NCBI GenBank assembly: GCA_030834895.1
Contig: JAUQXA010000059.1
Span: forward strand, 1 to 64,000
Length of the DNA stretch: 64,000 nt
Direction of reading: 5' to 3'
DNA from: Anaerolineales bacterium
GTDB lineage: Bacteria; Chloroflexota; Anaerolineae; Anaerolineales; Villigracilaceae
Part shown: positions 1-8,080 of the stretch, piece by piece
Layout of the letters: every line of letters starts with the position of its first letter
Numbering within the stretch: the first letter of the stretch is position 1
The notes under the pieces: generated by a model
Database searches by the model: none
What the model was told of the DNA's origin: nothing
The model's input: the letters and a program-made list of their open reading frames with translations, nothing else
Translations under genes and position numbers: made by a program

Positions 1-42
1 GCATATCTGTACAGAGGCAAAACACTACTATAATCTGGGTAT

Positions 43-103
43 CCATGAGATTCTCCTGTTGGTGGTCGGGATACCCCAACTCTAATGAATCTCATGGTTT
101 TTT
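43..103 (+). terminator. Rho-independent terminator-like hairpin
   Basis: The arms at 43-52 and 88-97 are perfect 10-base complements, and a run of six T follows at 98-103. The 35-base loop holds a second, smaller palindrome around ggtatcc/ggatacc-like bases. It would end transcription of a gene lying to the left of the window, and it separates that gene from the AT-rich membrane protein at 155. Confidence 0.6.
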
Positions 104-154
104 GTCAATTTTCATCCCAAGGTAGCAACTTGGGTTAAATACTAAAATACAAAA

Positions 155-1642
155 GTGAAAATTATGAAATCACACAAAAGTATATTGAATGAAGACTCAG
201 ATGAACTTCAAGCAGATTACGACACATACAGAAAATACTTGGAAAACAACTTGAGGTCAATACTAACATCACCTTTGATTTTTATTCGGATTTTCGTAAA
301 CATCCCCAAGTTACTAAAATCGCCCACAATACCACTCCAAGCCAAATTAATCTTTACAGCATCAAGCCTAGCTGGAATATATTCGATTTTTTCAGCAATT
401 CCTGAAGTTGCTTCATCGGAGGCAACTTTATGCATAAATATTTTGGTAGTTCCCATACTAGGGCTGGTAACCGCCTTTGGTACATTTATTTTTTTATCTG
501 CATTGCCAGCGATCATAAAGTTTATTTTAAAACTGTACCCGTGGAAAGTTTCACTGATATATTTCTTGTGGTTATATGCAAGTTATATCTTCTTTCTGCT
601 GACATATGGCGAGGGCATTAGCATTCAATCAATAAAAATTATTGATCTAATAAAAGCGCTATTATTATTAGCTGCTGGCATAGGGATTATGGCTGTCCCT
701 ATGGGTTTCATGTCAGCAGCCCTATCTGTACGTTTAACAAAGAAAAGTTTTTTAGGACTATTATTTACAAGTGTCGCACTAGCAACATGGATTGATTTTG
801 CTTTCACTTCGGCAATTTCTAATTCAGTTAATTATTCAATAGTGCTCAATAAAGAATTTCTGCTCGAATCTTTCTTGTTTATTTCAACAATAGGAACTGT
901 GATCTTTTGGGCAGGCTGGATGTTTCTTGCAGTTTGGCGCGACACCATTTTGCCGTTTATATCTAAACACTGGAGTAATAAGAAACAATATGCTCAACAA
1001 TTTGCAATTACATCTAGTGAAATCGTAGCGCAAATTGAAGGGATGAGAATTAGTAAAACGTATTTATATGCTTTGATAATGCTCAGTATCTACACAATAT
1101 CAACATTTGTCACAAACAGATATCCGAAACAACTTGGTTTGTTAGTGGAGTTGAATTTCGGTGTACTAGGTTTCTTAACCGCCTCTTTCATTATCGTTCC
1201 TACATTTCAGTATCTTTTTATTCCCAAAGAACTATCGAGAGTAAGAATAGATGCTCTCCCATTTATTTCAAGACCTGTGGCTCGCGCATTATTGATTTTG
1301 CCTTTGCTGTTTATTTTGTGGTGGGTTTTTCATTCTGATATGATGATGAACATTAATAATTTTTCACAGATAATGGACAGTAGTAGTGCCTATCGATTTC
1401 TTAATGGACAATCAACATCTCCTGCCTTTGGTGATTACATGTTTTTCACTTTTGCATTAATGACAAACAGCGGTTATTTAGAATTGCACCCACATGTTAG
1501 TTTCGCTAAAATACACGTTATGATGGTTTCGATAACAGGCTTGATGCTGCTTGTAGTTTTTATAGCTGTAGCTTTATCGCAACAGGACGCATCATCTACC
1601 AAAATAGAGAAAGGAGAAATACCGAATAAAAACACAAAATAA
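155..1642 (+). CDS. AT-rich multi-span membrane protein with a K+-channel-like pore segment
   Basis: I do not recognise a named family. The 495-residue product has many hydrophobic segments, and its last quarter resembles a two-helix ion-channel pore module. A hydrophobic helix lies at about residues 374-390, then a pore-helix-like stretch DYMFFTFALM (427-436), a filter-like TNSGYLE (437-443) followed by L-H-P, and a final helix to about 474. In canonical potassium channels the filter is TVGYGD, so G440-Y441 are kept while the flanking residues differ. Ion conduction is therefore unproven. The start is GTG at 155, or ATG at 164. The coding sequence is clearly richer in A and T than its neighbours and stands alone between a terminator and a long spacer, which suggests horizontal transfer. 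That it is a real gene is fairly sure; the function is not. Confidence 0.75.
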   Translation: MKIMKSHKSILNEDSDELQADYDTYRKYLENNLRSILTSPLIFIRIFVNIPKLLKSPTIPLQAKLIFTASSLAGIYSIFSAIPEVASSEATLCINILVVPILGLVTAFGTFIFLSALPAIIKFILKLYPWKVSLIYFLWLYASYIFFLLTYGEGISIQSIKIIDLIKALLLLAAGIGIMAVPMGFMSAALSVRLTKKSFLGLLFTSVALATWIDFAFTSAISNSVNYSIVLNKEFLLESFLFISTIGTVIFWAGWMFLAVWRDTILPFISKHWSNKKQYAQQFAITSSEIVAQIEGMRISKTYLYALIMLSIYTISTFVTNRYPKQLGLLVELNFGVLGFLTASFIIVPTFQYLFIPKELSRVRIDALPFISRPVARALLILPLLFILWWVFHSDMMMNINNFSQIMDSSSAYRFLNGQSTSPAFGDYMFFTFALMTNSGYLELHPHVSFAKIHVMMVSITGLMLLVVFIAVALSQQDASSTKIEKGEIPNKNTK

Positions 1643-2286
1643 TCGAAACCCGAATGCTATTTAAGGGTAAGATGAGGAAAGATATTGCGGAGGAGTGAGG
1701 GACCTCTCCCTGATCGTGATGATTTTTCGGCGGGACGGTTTGACCCTCTCCTAAAGGAGAGGGTATGGGGTTGAGTCCTATCTTGTCCGCTGGCGCGGAC
1801 ATTTTGTACAGTATGGGCTTATTGACTGTTGAACTTCCATGCGAGAACGGTCTTAGCTTCTCCCCCTTGGGGGACATCGTACCCGAGCGCAGCGAGTGGT
1901 AGACGGGAGAGGGGTAAAATGAGCCAATCATGCCAGTCAAAAACATCATCCCTGGTCAAACCGTCACAAAAGAAAAGCTTCAACGCGACCCCCTCCGCCC
2001 GCTTCGCGGAGCACCTCCCCCAAATACGACAAGAAAAAGTCTGAGTGCGGATTCAAAATTTACATTGTCGCATTTGGGGGAGGACGGGTGGGGGCGGCTT
2101 TCGGAATGGAGAGGTAGTGAAGGACTTGTCCGCAGTTTTAGGAAAAGTCCGCAAGTTGGTTGCATAAGTTTTCCCTCATTCGGGTTGTGGTAGGGTGGGG
2201 TTTTGAATCAGCACGTTTGTCAATAGGTGCTACAATCCATCCCAGTGCGAACTTTATTCATACGTCAATCAACTTTAGGAGTAATA
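1643..2286. other. Gene-free spacer rich in palindromes
   Basis: I see no supported gene in this 644-base stretch; short open frames here have no family resemblance. It contains a perfect 10-base inverted repeat at 1743-1764 (accctctcct with a two-base centre), a degenerate ctccccc/gggggac palindrome around 1859-1875, and a 19-base inverted repeat with one mismatch at 2014-2032 and 2065-2083. These look like dispersed intergenic repeat elements rather than coding sequence. The last 60 bases carry the leader of the next gene. Confidence 0.6.
2014..2083. repeat. Imperfect 19-base inverted repeat
   Basis: The left arm 2014-2032 and right arm 2065-2083 are complementary at 18 of 19 positions across a 32-base spacer. 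The arms share the core ctcccccaaat. No T run follows, so a terminator role is doubtful. It resembles a miniature palindromic repeat unit. Confidence 0.6.
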
Positions 2287-2886
2287 ATGACAACAAGCAC
2301 TTTCTCACCGTCCGTGGTCGGCTGGACAGCAATTGTAACGGGGGTCACGGTTATCCTTGCAGTGATATTCCTCATCCTGATGTATACCGTAAATGGGCGC
2401 TTTGGCACGGTCAATGACGTTCTCAACGCCATGATCGGAATCTTGAGCGTGGCTCTGGCGTGGATGTTGTATGCTGAACATCATGCCAGGTCGCCATTGG
2501 TGAGTCAAATAGGGCTTATCCTTGTGGCAGTTGGTGCGATCTTTACCATCGTTGGGTCAATCCTCATCATTTTTCGCTTCACAGACTTTGTCCTGGCTGG
2601 TTGGTATACAGGGGTTGGGAATGCTTTGATTGGTTTGTGGCTGGTGGCGTTTTGTTACTCCATGCTGAATAGCGATGTATTGACTCACAGCCTGGTCGTG
2701 TTTGGGATCGTCACTGGCGCATTTATGGCGATGGGATTCCTCGGCATTCCAGGAATATTGGCTCGTGTCGACACCATGGAGTCCCTGCCGTGGTATCTTG
2801 GTGTCGGCTATTTTGGGTTTCTCGGGACCTATGTTCTGTATCCCATTTGGACGATCTGGTTCGGGCGAATCCTCCTGCTCAGGTAG
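2287..2886 (+). CDS. Small integral membrane protein, unknown function
   Basis: The product has 199 residues and is mostly hydrophobic, with about six predicted membrane spans. The first follows a short polar N-terminus (MTTSTFSPS) and the last ends in WTIWFGRILLLR. I do not recognise a family with confidence; it has the general look of the DUF4386-type small membrane proteins. I chose ATG 2287 because an aggag Shine-Dalgarno lies a few bases upstream; a GTG/TTG start further upstream would add 20 residues of unlikely sequence. It appears monocistronic, with a bidirectional hairpin terminator about 46 bases after the stop. Confidence 0.7.
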   Translation: MTTSTFSPSVVGWTAIVTGVTVILAVIFLILMYTVNGRFGTVNDVLNAMIGILSVALAWMLYAEHHARSPLVSQIGLILVAVGAIFTIVGSILIIFRFTDFVLAGWYTGVGNALIGLWLVAFCYSMLNSDVLTHSLVVFGIVTGAFMAMGFLGIPGILARVDTMESLPWYLGVGYFGFLGTYVLYPIWTIWFGRILLLR

Positions 2887-2932
2887 GATGACATAAAAAG
2901 CTAATCAGAGTTTGTCGATTGAAGCACAAATT

Positions 2933-2967
2933 AAAACAGGACTGCGTTCCAAACACAGTCCTGTTTT
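2933..2967. terminator. Hairpin terminator after the 2287 gene
   Basis: The arms aaaacaggactg (2933-2944) and cagtcctgtttt (2956-2967) are perfect 12-base complements with an 11-base loop, flanked by A and T tracts. It can work in both directions. Confidence 0.8.
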
Positions 2968-2997
2968 CTTTCTAGACACATCTGTAAAGGTTTTGCC

Positions 2998-3093
2998 TTA
3001 CACCCCCGCTGCCTTGAACGCCGCGCTGACGATTTCCTGTGCTTCGGCGAAAACGCGGTTCAGGTGTGCCTCGTCCACGAAGCTTTCGGCGTA
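2998..3093 (-). pseudogene. Remnant of a phosphoglucomutase 3' end
   Basis: On the minus strand this stretch reads YAESFVDEAHLNR and then VFAEAQEIVSAAFKAAGV followed by TAA. That matches the last 31 residues of the intact phosphoglucomutase at 4417-6054, with two conservative changes (I to V, final A to V). At DNA level about 86 bases align with roughly eight or nine mismatches, nearly all at third codon positions. Similarity stops abruptly at 3093; upstream codons no longer match. The fragment therefore descends from a second pgm copy that diverged under protein-level selection and was later lost, not from a fresh duplication. No start codon or body remains. Confidence 0.85.
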
Positions 3094-3279
3094 ATGAACA
3101 TTTGGTAGGAAAACAGGAAAACGAAGGAGGGTTTGTCCATGAAACTTAAGTACTGGAATGATTGAAGTTTATCGATCACGAATCTTTGCAAAAATGATAA
3201 CTCTCCAAAAATGTATTTATGGGAATCGGATGGAGGGCGGGTATACAATTTTTACAGGTAACAAGAAAGGAGATAAGTC

Positions 3280-4260
3280 ATGAAGAAAATTCCGAGTTTG
3301 ATTTCCATTATTTTGCTTTGCGGGCTGATTCTGGCAGCTTGCTCGTCTGCCACTCAACCCCCGCCACAACCAAGTGAAGCGGTGGTCGTGGAATCCGCTG
3401 CAACCGAAGCGCCGACTGTGGAAGTGCAAGCCACGGCGGCGCCGGCAACTGCGGAGCCCGAAGCGGCTCCCGCCATCCAGCATACAAACGTCCCTGCTTC
3501 CCCGCCCGCCTCGGGAGGCGAAAAATGGGGTGATCACAGCACCGTCAGTTCGAATAATGCGGCCCGGGCACTGCTTGGCGATGATTTCACCGAGGGCAAA
3601 TTTGAAAGGCCGTACAATGCCGACACAATGGATGCGTATTTCCCGCAGCTTGATATTGACAGGATCGTTGTTCATCCAGAAGATGCCACCTGGGTCTATG
3701 CGCTCATCACCATGGTTGGACGCGATGCGAGCAATGCCTTTACGGGACAATATGCCATTGAGTTGGACCTGGATCGGAACGGTCGCGGTGAATTCCTGAT
3801 TGTCGTAGATCAACCTTCCTCTGCAGATTGGACCACCGAAGGCGTCCGGGTATACAAGGATGCGAATCTCGATATAGGCGGCGTAAAGCCGATGATCGCG
3901 GATAGCGAAGGTGTCACCAGCAATGGATACGAAGCTGTTTTGTTCGATCAGGGAACCGGGGACGACCCCGACCTGGCCTGGTACCGTCTGGATCCCGGCG
4001 ATCCCAACAGTATTCAGGTTGCGTACAAACAGTCGCTTCTGGGCGGCGTAACGAAATATACTGCGGGTATCTGGGCAGGGACTCACTTGGATCCGGCGTT
4101 GTTCGATTACAACGATCACTATAAGTACGAACAGGCTGGCGCAGCCAATCCCGAAATCAAAAACTTCTATCCCATCAAGGGGCTGTCCGAACTCGATAAT
4201 ACCTGCCGCCAGGCCATTGGCTATGATGCAACCGGGCTGGAACCTGGAATCTGTCCGTAG
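3280..4260 (+). CDS. Lipoprotein, unknown function
   Basis: The 326-residue product begins with a typical lipoprotein signal peptide: a KK-containing N-terminus, a hydrophobic core and the lipobox LAAC, with the modified Cys near residue 21. A Pro/Ala/Glu-rich linker to about residue 75 follows, then a globular domain of about 250 residues. I see no catalytic motif I can name. The segment YAIELDLDRNGRGEFLIVVDQP resembles acidic, calcium-loop-like or beta-sandwich extracellular domains (long names split here: ELDLDRNGRGE). It should be anchored on the outer face of the cytoplasmic membrane. ATG 3280 has an aaaggagat ribosome-binding site. A terminator follows 36 bases after the stop, so it is monocistronic. 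Confidence 0.85.
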   Translation: MKKIPSLISIILLCGLILAACSSATQPPPQPSEAVVVESAATEAPTVEVQATAAPATAEPEAAPAIQHTNVPASPPASGGEKWGDHSTVSSNNAARALLGDDFTEGKFERPYNADTMDAYFPQLDIDRIVVHPEDATWVYALITMVGRDASNAFTGQYAIELDLDRNGRGEFLIVVDQPSSADWTTEGVRVYKDANLDIGGVKPMIADSEGVTSNGYEAVLFDQGTGDDPDLAWYRLDPGDPNSIQVAYKQSLLGGVTKYTAGIWAGTHLDPALFDYNDHYKYEQAGAANPEIKNFYPIKGLSELDNTCRQAIGYDATGLEPGICP

Positions 4261-4295
4261 CAATAAGAAGTGATGGCGGAAACTTTCCCGTATGC

Positions 4296-4336
4296 AAACA
4301 ATTGTCCCCTGATGAAAATCAGGGGATAATTGTTTT
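4296..4336. terminator. Bidirectional terminator between lipoprotein and pgm
   Basis: The long complementary arms (4296-4313 and 4318-4336) carry a gtcccctgat / atcagggga core with a GAAA-type loop, flanked by A-rich and T-rich tracts. It sits between the convergent lipoprotein gene and pgm and can end both transcripts. Confidence 0.85.
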
Positions 4337-4416
4337 AGGGACCTTTTTCTTTACCACGTTCACAGGCTGACCCATCAGGAGTTGTTTATTTCGTGATGGT
4401 TTTTGCCTTGGCGATT

Positions 4417-6054
4417 TTATGCTCCCGCCGCCTTGAACGCCGCGCTGACAATTTCCTGCGCCTCGGCAAAAATGCGGTTCAGGTGCGCCTCGTCCACAAA
4501 GCTTTCGGCGTAGATCTTGTACACGTCTTCCGTGCCAGAGGGACGCGCCGCGAACCAGCCGTTCTCTGTCGTGACCTTCAAGCCGCCGATGGACGCGCCG
4601 TTGCCGGGGGCGTTCGTCAGCCGCGCGGTGATTTTTTCTCCAGCCAGCATCTCGGCTTTCACATCCGCGGGGGAGAGGCTTGCCAGCACCTTCTTTTGCG
4701 CCGAGTCCGCTTTGGCGTCGATGCGCTGGTAGACCGGCGCGCCGAACTTTTCAGCCAGTTCCTTGTAATGCAGTCCGGGGTCACGCCCGGTCAAGGCGGT
4801 GATCTCCGCCGCGAGCAGGTTGAGGATGATGCCGTCCTTGTCCGTCGTCCACACCGATCCGTCTTTGCGCAGGAACGAAGCGCCGGCGCTTTCCTCGCCG
4901 CCGAAGCCGAAGGAGCCATCCACGAGTCCGTCCACGAACCATTTGAATCCCACAGGGACTTCGTTCAACTTGCGACCCAGCGCCTTCGCCACGCGGTCGA
5001 TCATCGAAGAGGAGACGAGGGTCTTGCCGATTTGCGCGTCTGCCCGCCAACCTGTGCGGCTCTGGAACAGGTAATTGATCGCCACCGCCAGATAATGATT
5101 CGGATTCATCAATCCGACGGAGGGAGTCACGATTCCGTGGCGGTCCACATCGGGGTCGTTGCCGAAGGCGATATCGAAATCGTCCTTCAAGCGGATCAGG
5201 CTCGCCATCGCGTACCTGGACGAGCAGTCCATGCGGATCTTGCCGTCGTGGTCCACGGTCATGAACGAGAAGGTTGGGTCAACTGCGCGATTGACCACGG
5301 TGATGTTTAGCTTATACACGTCCGCGATGATGTCCCACATGTGGACAGCCGCACCGCCCATCGGGTCCACGCCAATGCGCAGCCCACCTAGTTTGTCCAT
5401 CTCGATCACGTTCCCCAAGTCATGGATGTAGGGCAGGGCATATTCGTGCCTCTGCGTGGTGCTGGCGGCGAGGGCATTTTTATACGGGATGCGTTTGACC
5501 GCTTTCAGCCCGTCACGCAGGATTTCGTTGGCGCGCTTCTGGACGACGTTCGTGATTTCGGGACCTGCGGGTCCGCCGCTGGGCGGGTTGTACTTGAAGC
5601 CGCCATCCATGGGTGGGTTGTGGGAAGGGGTGATGACCACGCCGTCGGCGAGCCCGCTGGTATGTCCGCGATTGTAGGTCAGGATGGCGTGCGAGATCAC
5701 AGGCGTGGGTGTGTATCCGTCTGAGATGCGGATTTCCAACCCGTTCGCCGCGAAGACCTCGATGGCGGTCATCTCGGCAGGTTCCGACAGCGCATGGGTG
5801 TCCTTGCCGATGAATAGCGGCCCGGTGATGTCGTTCTGCTGGCGATATTCCACCAGCGCCTGGCACACTGCAAGGATATGATCCTCGTTGAAACTGCCCC
5901 GAGTCGAAGTTCCGCGGTGACCCGAGGTGCCAAACGCAACTTGTTGTGAAGCTTCCTCTGGGTTGGGTTCTTCGGTGAAATAAGCGGATACGAGGCGCGG
6001 AATATTCGTCAAAAGTTCACGCGGCGCGGGTTGACCTGCAAGCGGATGTGGCAT
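4417..6054 (-). CDS. pgm: Phosphoglucomutase (alpha-D-glucose-1,6-bisphosphate dependent)
   Basis: It interconverts glucose 1-phosphate and glucose 6-phosphate in the cytoplasm, feeding glycogen and nucleotide-sugar synthesis. All four phosphohexomutase signatures are present: N-terminal FGTSGHRGT (41-49), the phosphoserine loop TPSHNPP with Ser144, the metal loop DPDVDRH, the sugar-binding GGEESAG, and a C-terminal phosphate-binding RPSGTEDVYK. The length of 545 residues is normal for the bacterial enzyme. I chose ATG at 6054 rather than the upstream TTG because ggag lies 7-10 bases before it. A TGCTATAAT extended -10 element lies at about 6085-6093 on this strand. It is divergent from pepF. 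A remnant of a second pgm copy lies at 2998-3093. Confidence 0.97.
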   Translation of the reverse strand: MPHPLAGQPAPRELLTNIPRLVSAYFTEEPNPEEASQQVAFGTSGHRGTSTRGSFNEDHILAVCQALVEYRQQNDITGPLFIGKDTHALSEPAEMTAIEVFAANGLEIRISDGYTPTPVISHAILTYNRGHTSGLADGVVITPSHNPPMDGGFKYNPPSGGPAGPEITNVVQKRANEILRDGLKAVKRIPYKNALAASTTQRHEYALPYIHDLGNVIEMDKLGGLRIGVDPMGGAAVHMWDIIADVYKLNITVVNRAVDPTFSFMTVDHDGKIRMDCSSRYAMASLIRLKDDFDIAFGNDPDVDRHGIVTPSVGLMNPNHYLAVAINYLFQSRTGWRADAQIGKTLVSSSMIDRVAKALGRKLNEVPVGFKWFVDGLVDGSFGFGGEESAGASFLRKDGSVWTTDKDGIILNLLAAEITALTGRDPGLHYKELAEKFGAPVYQRIDAKADSAQKKVLASLSPADVKAEMLAGEKITARLTNAPGNGASIGGLKVTTENGWFAARPSGTEDVYKIYAESFVDEAHLNRIFAEAQEIVSAAFKAAGA

Positions 6055-6084
6055 GGTGACCTCCAATACAAAGTGAATTTGTTT

Positions 6085-6093
6085 ATTATAGCA
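6085..6093 (-). promoter_or_regulatory. Extended -10 element upstream of pgm
   Basis: On the minus strand the sequence reads TGCTATAAT, a consensus -10 hexamer with the extended TG dinucleotide, about 30 bases before the pgm start codon. No good -35 box is seen, which is common for extended -10 promoters. Confidence 0.5.
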
Positions 6094-6175
6094 AGATATT
6101 CAGATGACGTTTATGATGTGAATCGCCAACTCGATTTTGGTATACACTTGGGAAAACTAAAAAAGGAGAGACATC

Positions 6176-7984
6176 ATGCCCATTTCCCTGCCGCGAGCAA
6201 AAGTCAAAAAGAATCAAACCTGGAATGCTGAGAGCGTTTTTGCGTCACCCGAGGCATTCGACATCGAAGTTCAGAACCTGCTCGAAACCCTGCCCAAGAT
6301 CAAGAAGTATCAGGGGCATCTCGGTGAAAGCCCCGACGCCTTTCTCGAAGCGATGAACGCCCTCGATGCGCTCGACCAGCGTTCGATGAAAGTCCGCGTG
6401 TACGCCACTATGTCCAGCGCGGTAGATGCGAACGATCAGCAGGGCGCCGCGATGAACGGCAAAGCAATGTCGGCGTTGGCTCAGGTTGGCGCGGCGACTT
6501 CGTTCCTGGAACCAGAACTTTTGTCTGTGGGTGAGGCGAAACTCCGTCAGTGGTTGAGCGGCGACTCGCGTATGAAAGTCTACGGGCATTTCATCGATGA
6601 CCTGTTCCGCAGACAGATACATGTCCGCAATGCGGAGGTCGAGGAGTTGATGGGGATGCTGCGCGACCCCTTCGGCGCGGTTCGAAACACGGCGGGGATG
6701 CTGGCAAATGCCGATTTCAAGTTCAAGCCTGTGCGGGATAGTCAGGGCAATAAATTGGAGTTGACCCAGAGCACGAAGAACTCCATCCTACACGGGACAG
6801 ACCGCAAGGCGCGCAAGATCGCGTGGGAAAATTATCACGACAAGTATCTCGAATACAAGAATACGCTGGCGGGGAATCTCGCCGCGTCCATCAAGCAGAA
6901 CGTATTCCACACGAAGGCGCGGAACTTCAACTCGTCGCTCGAAGCCACCCTCTTTAACGGTGACGTGCCCGTCGAGATGTTTCATAATCTGCTGAACATC
7001 TTTCAAAAGAATCTCCCGCTCTGGCACAAGTATTGGCGCATCCGTCGCAAGGCGCTGGGTGTGAAGACTCTGCATCCGTACGATGTCTGGGCGCCGCTCA
7101 CGACCAAAAAGCACAAGATCCCGTTCGAGACGGCGGTGGATTGGATCTGTGAAGGTCTCGCGCCGATGGGCGATGAATACGTCCGCGTGATGCGCAAGGG
7201 CTGTCTCGAAGACCGCTGGGTGGACTGGTCGCCGAACGCGGGCAAGCGCGAAGGCGCCTTCTCGAACCGCGTTCCGAGCGACACGCACCCGTTCATCATG
7301 ATGAGCTACACCGATGATATTGGCAGCATGAGCACACTCTCGCATGAGTTGGGGCATTCCATGCACGCCTACTATGCCAGCCGCTCCCAGCCGATGGTCT
7401 ACTACACCTATCCGTCCATCATCGCGGAGACCGCTTCGAATTTCAGTCAAGCCATGACGCGGGCGCACCTGCTCAAGACCAACCCCAGCAAATCCTTCCA
7501 GATTGCTTTGCTGGAGGAGGCGATGGGCAATTTCCACCGTTACTTCTTCATCATGCCGACCCTCGCCCGCTTCGAGTTGGAAACTCATCGACGAGTCGAG
7601 CAAGGTGGAGCGTTGACCGCCGACTACATGATCAACCTGATGGCTGACCTGTTCAGCGAGGGCTTCGGTGGCGAAATGAATCTCGACTGTGAGCGGGTCG
7701 GCATCACCTGGGGCACGTTCACCACCCACCTTTACATTGACTACTACTCGTTCCAATATGCCATCGGCATCTCCGCCGCAAACGCCATTGCCAAACGGGT
7801 TCTCGATAACGTCCCCAACGCCGCGCAGGATCATATCAACTTCCTCAAGGCTGGTTCGTCCATGCCGCCGATGGAAGTCTATAAACTTGCGGGCGTGGAC
7901 ATGACCTCGGCACAGCCCATCAAAGATGCCTTTGCGGTGCTGGAGGAATATGTCGACCGCCTGGGAACGTTGACGGGAAAATAA
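6176..7984 (+). CDS. pepF: Oligoendopeptidase F family zinc metallopeptidase (M3B)
   Basis: A cytoplasmic peptidase that cleaves short peptides. The 602-residue length fits the family. The zinc motif HELGH is at about residues 390-394, followed by the usual SMHAYYA, and a downstream Glu-containing stretch (SIIAETASNFSQA) supplies the third zinc ligand typical of M3 enzymes. The N-terminal helical region (residues 1-200) matches the PepF fold. ATG 6176 has a strong aaaggagag site. It runs divergently from pgm and is followed by an unrelated lipoprotein gene, so it is probably transcribed alone. Confidence 0.95.
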   Translation: MPISLPRAKVKKNQTWNAESVFASPEAFDIEVQNLLETLPKIKKYQGHLGESPDAFLEAMNALDALDQRSMKVRVYATMSSAVDANDQQGAAMNGKAMSALAQVGAATSFLEPELLSVGEAKLRQWLSGDSRMKVYGHFIDDLFRRQIHVRNAEVEELMGMLRDPFGAVRNTAGMLANADFKFKPVRDSQGNKLELTQSTKNSILHGTDRKARKIAWENYHDKYLEYKNTLAGNLAASIKQNVFHTKARNFNSSLEATLFNGDVPVEMFHNLLNIFQKNLPLWHKYWRIRRKALGVKTLHPYDVWAPLTTKKHKIPFETAVDWICEGLAPMGDEYVRVMRKGCLEDRWVDWSPNAGKREGAFSNRVPSDTHPFIMMSYTDDIGSMSTLSHELGHSMHAYYASRSQPMVYYTYPSIIAETASNFSQAMTRAHLLKTNPSKSFQIALLEEAMGNFHRYFFIMPTLARFELETHRRVEQGGALTADYMINLMADLFSEGFGGEMNLDCERVGITWGTFTTHLYIDYYSFQYAIGISAANAIAKRVLDNVPNAAQDHINFLKAGSSMPPMEVYKLAGVDMTSAQPIKDAFAVLEEYVDRLGTLTGK

Positions 7985-8080
7985 ATAGGGGATGTTTGGA
8001 GGAACTCCCCAGCCTTTGATTGTCATTTCATTAGTGCTATACTCAATTCACCAACCACCCGCTTGCGAAAGGAGATGGAA

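Larger units (their letters stand above)
2887..3279. other. Intergenic region between the 2287 and 3280 genes
   Basis: It holds the terminator at 2933-2967 and the pgm remnant at 2998-3093. It also has a strong Shine-Dalgarno (aaggagg, 3124-3130) followed by an eight-codon frame (ATG 3139, TGA ending 3165), and a possible -10 element tataca shortly before the lipoprotein gene. Nothing else was recognised. Confidence 0.5.

Noticed and set aside
1829..2417. Several short plus- and minus-strand open frames in the spacer after the first gene
   Set aside because: They overlap palindromic repeats, have no ribosome-binding sites and their products are low-complexity.
3217..4263. 348-codon minus-strand open frame opposite the lipoprotein gene
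   Set aside because: It is the antisense shadow of a gene with a lipoprotein signal, a ribosome-binding site and a terminator. The antisense product has low-complexity Arg/Gly-rich sequence and no family resemblance.
6788..8026. 412-codon minus-strand open frame opposite pepF
   Set aside because: Antisense of a well-recognised peptidase; the product shows no domain and begins within the pepF body.
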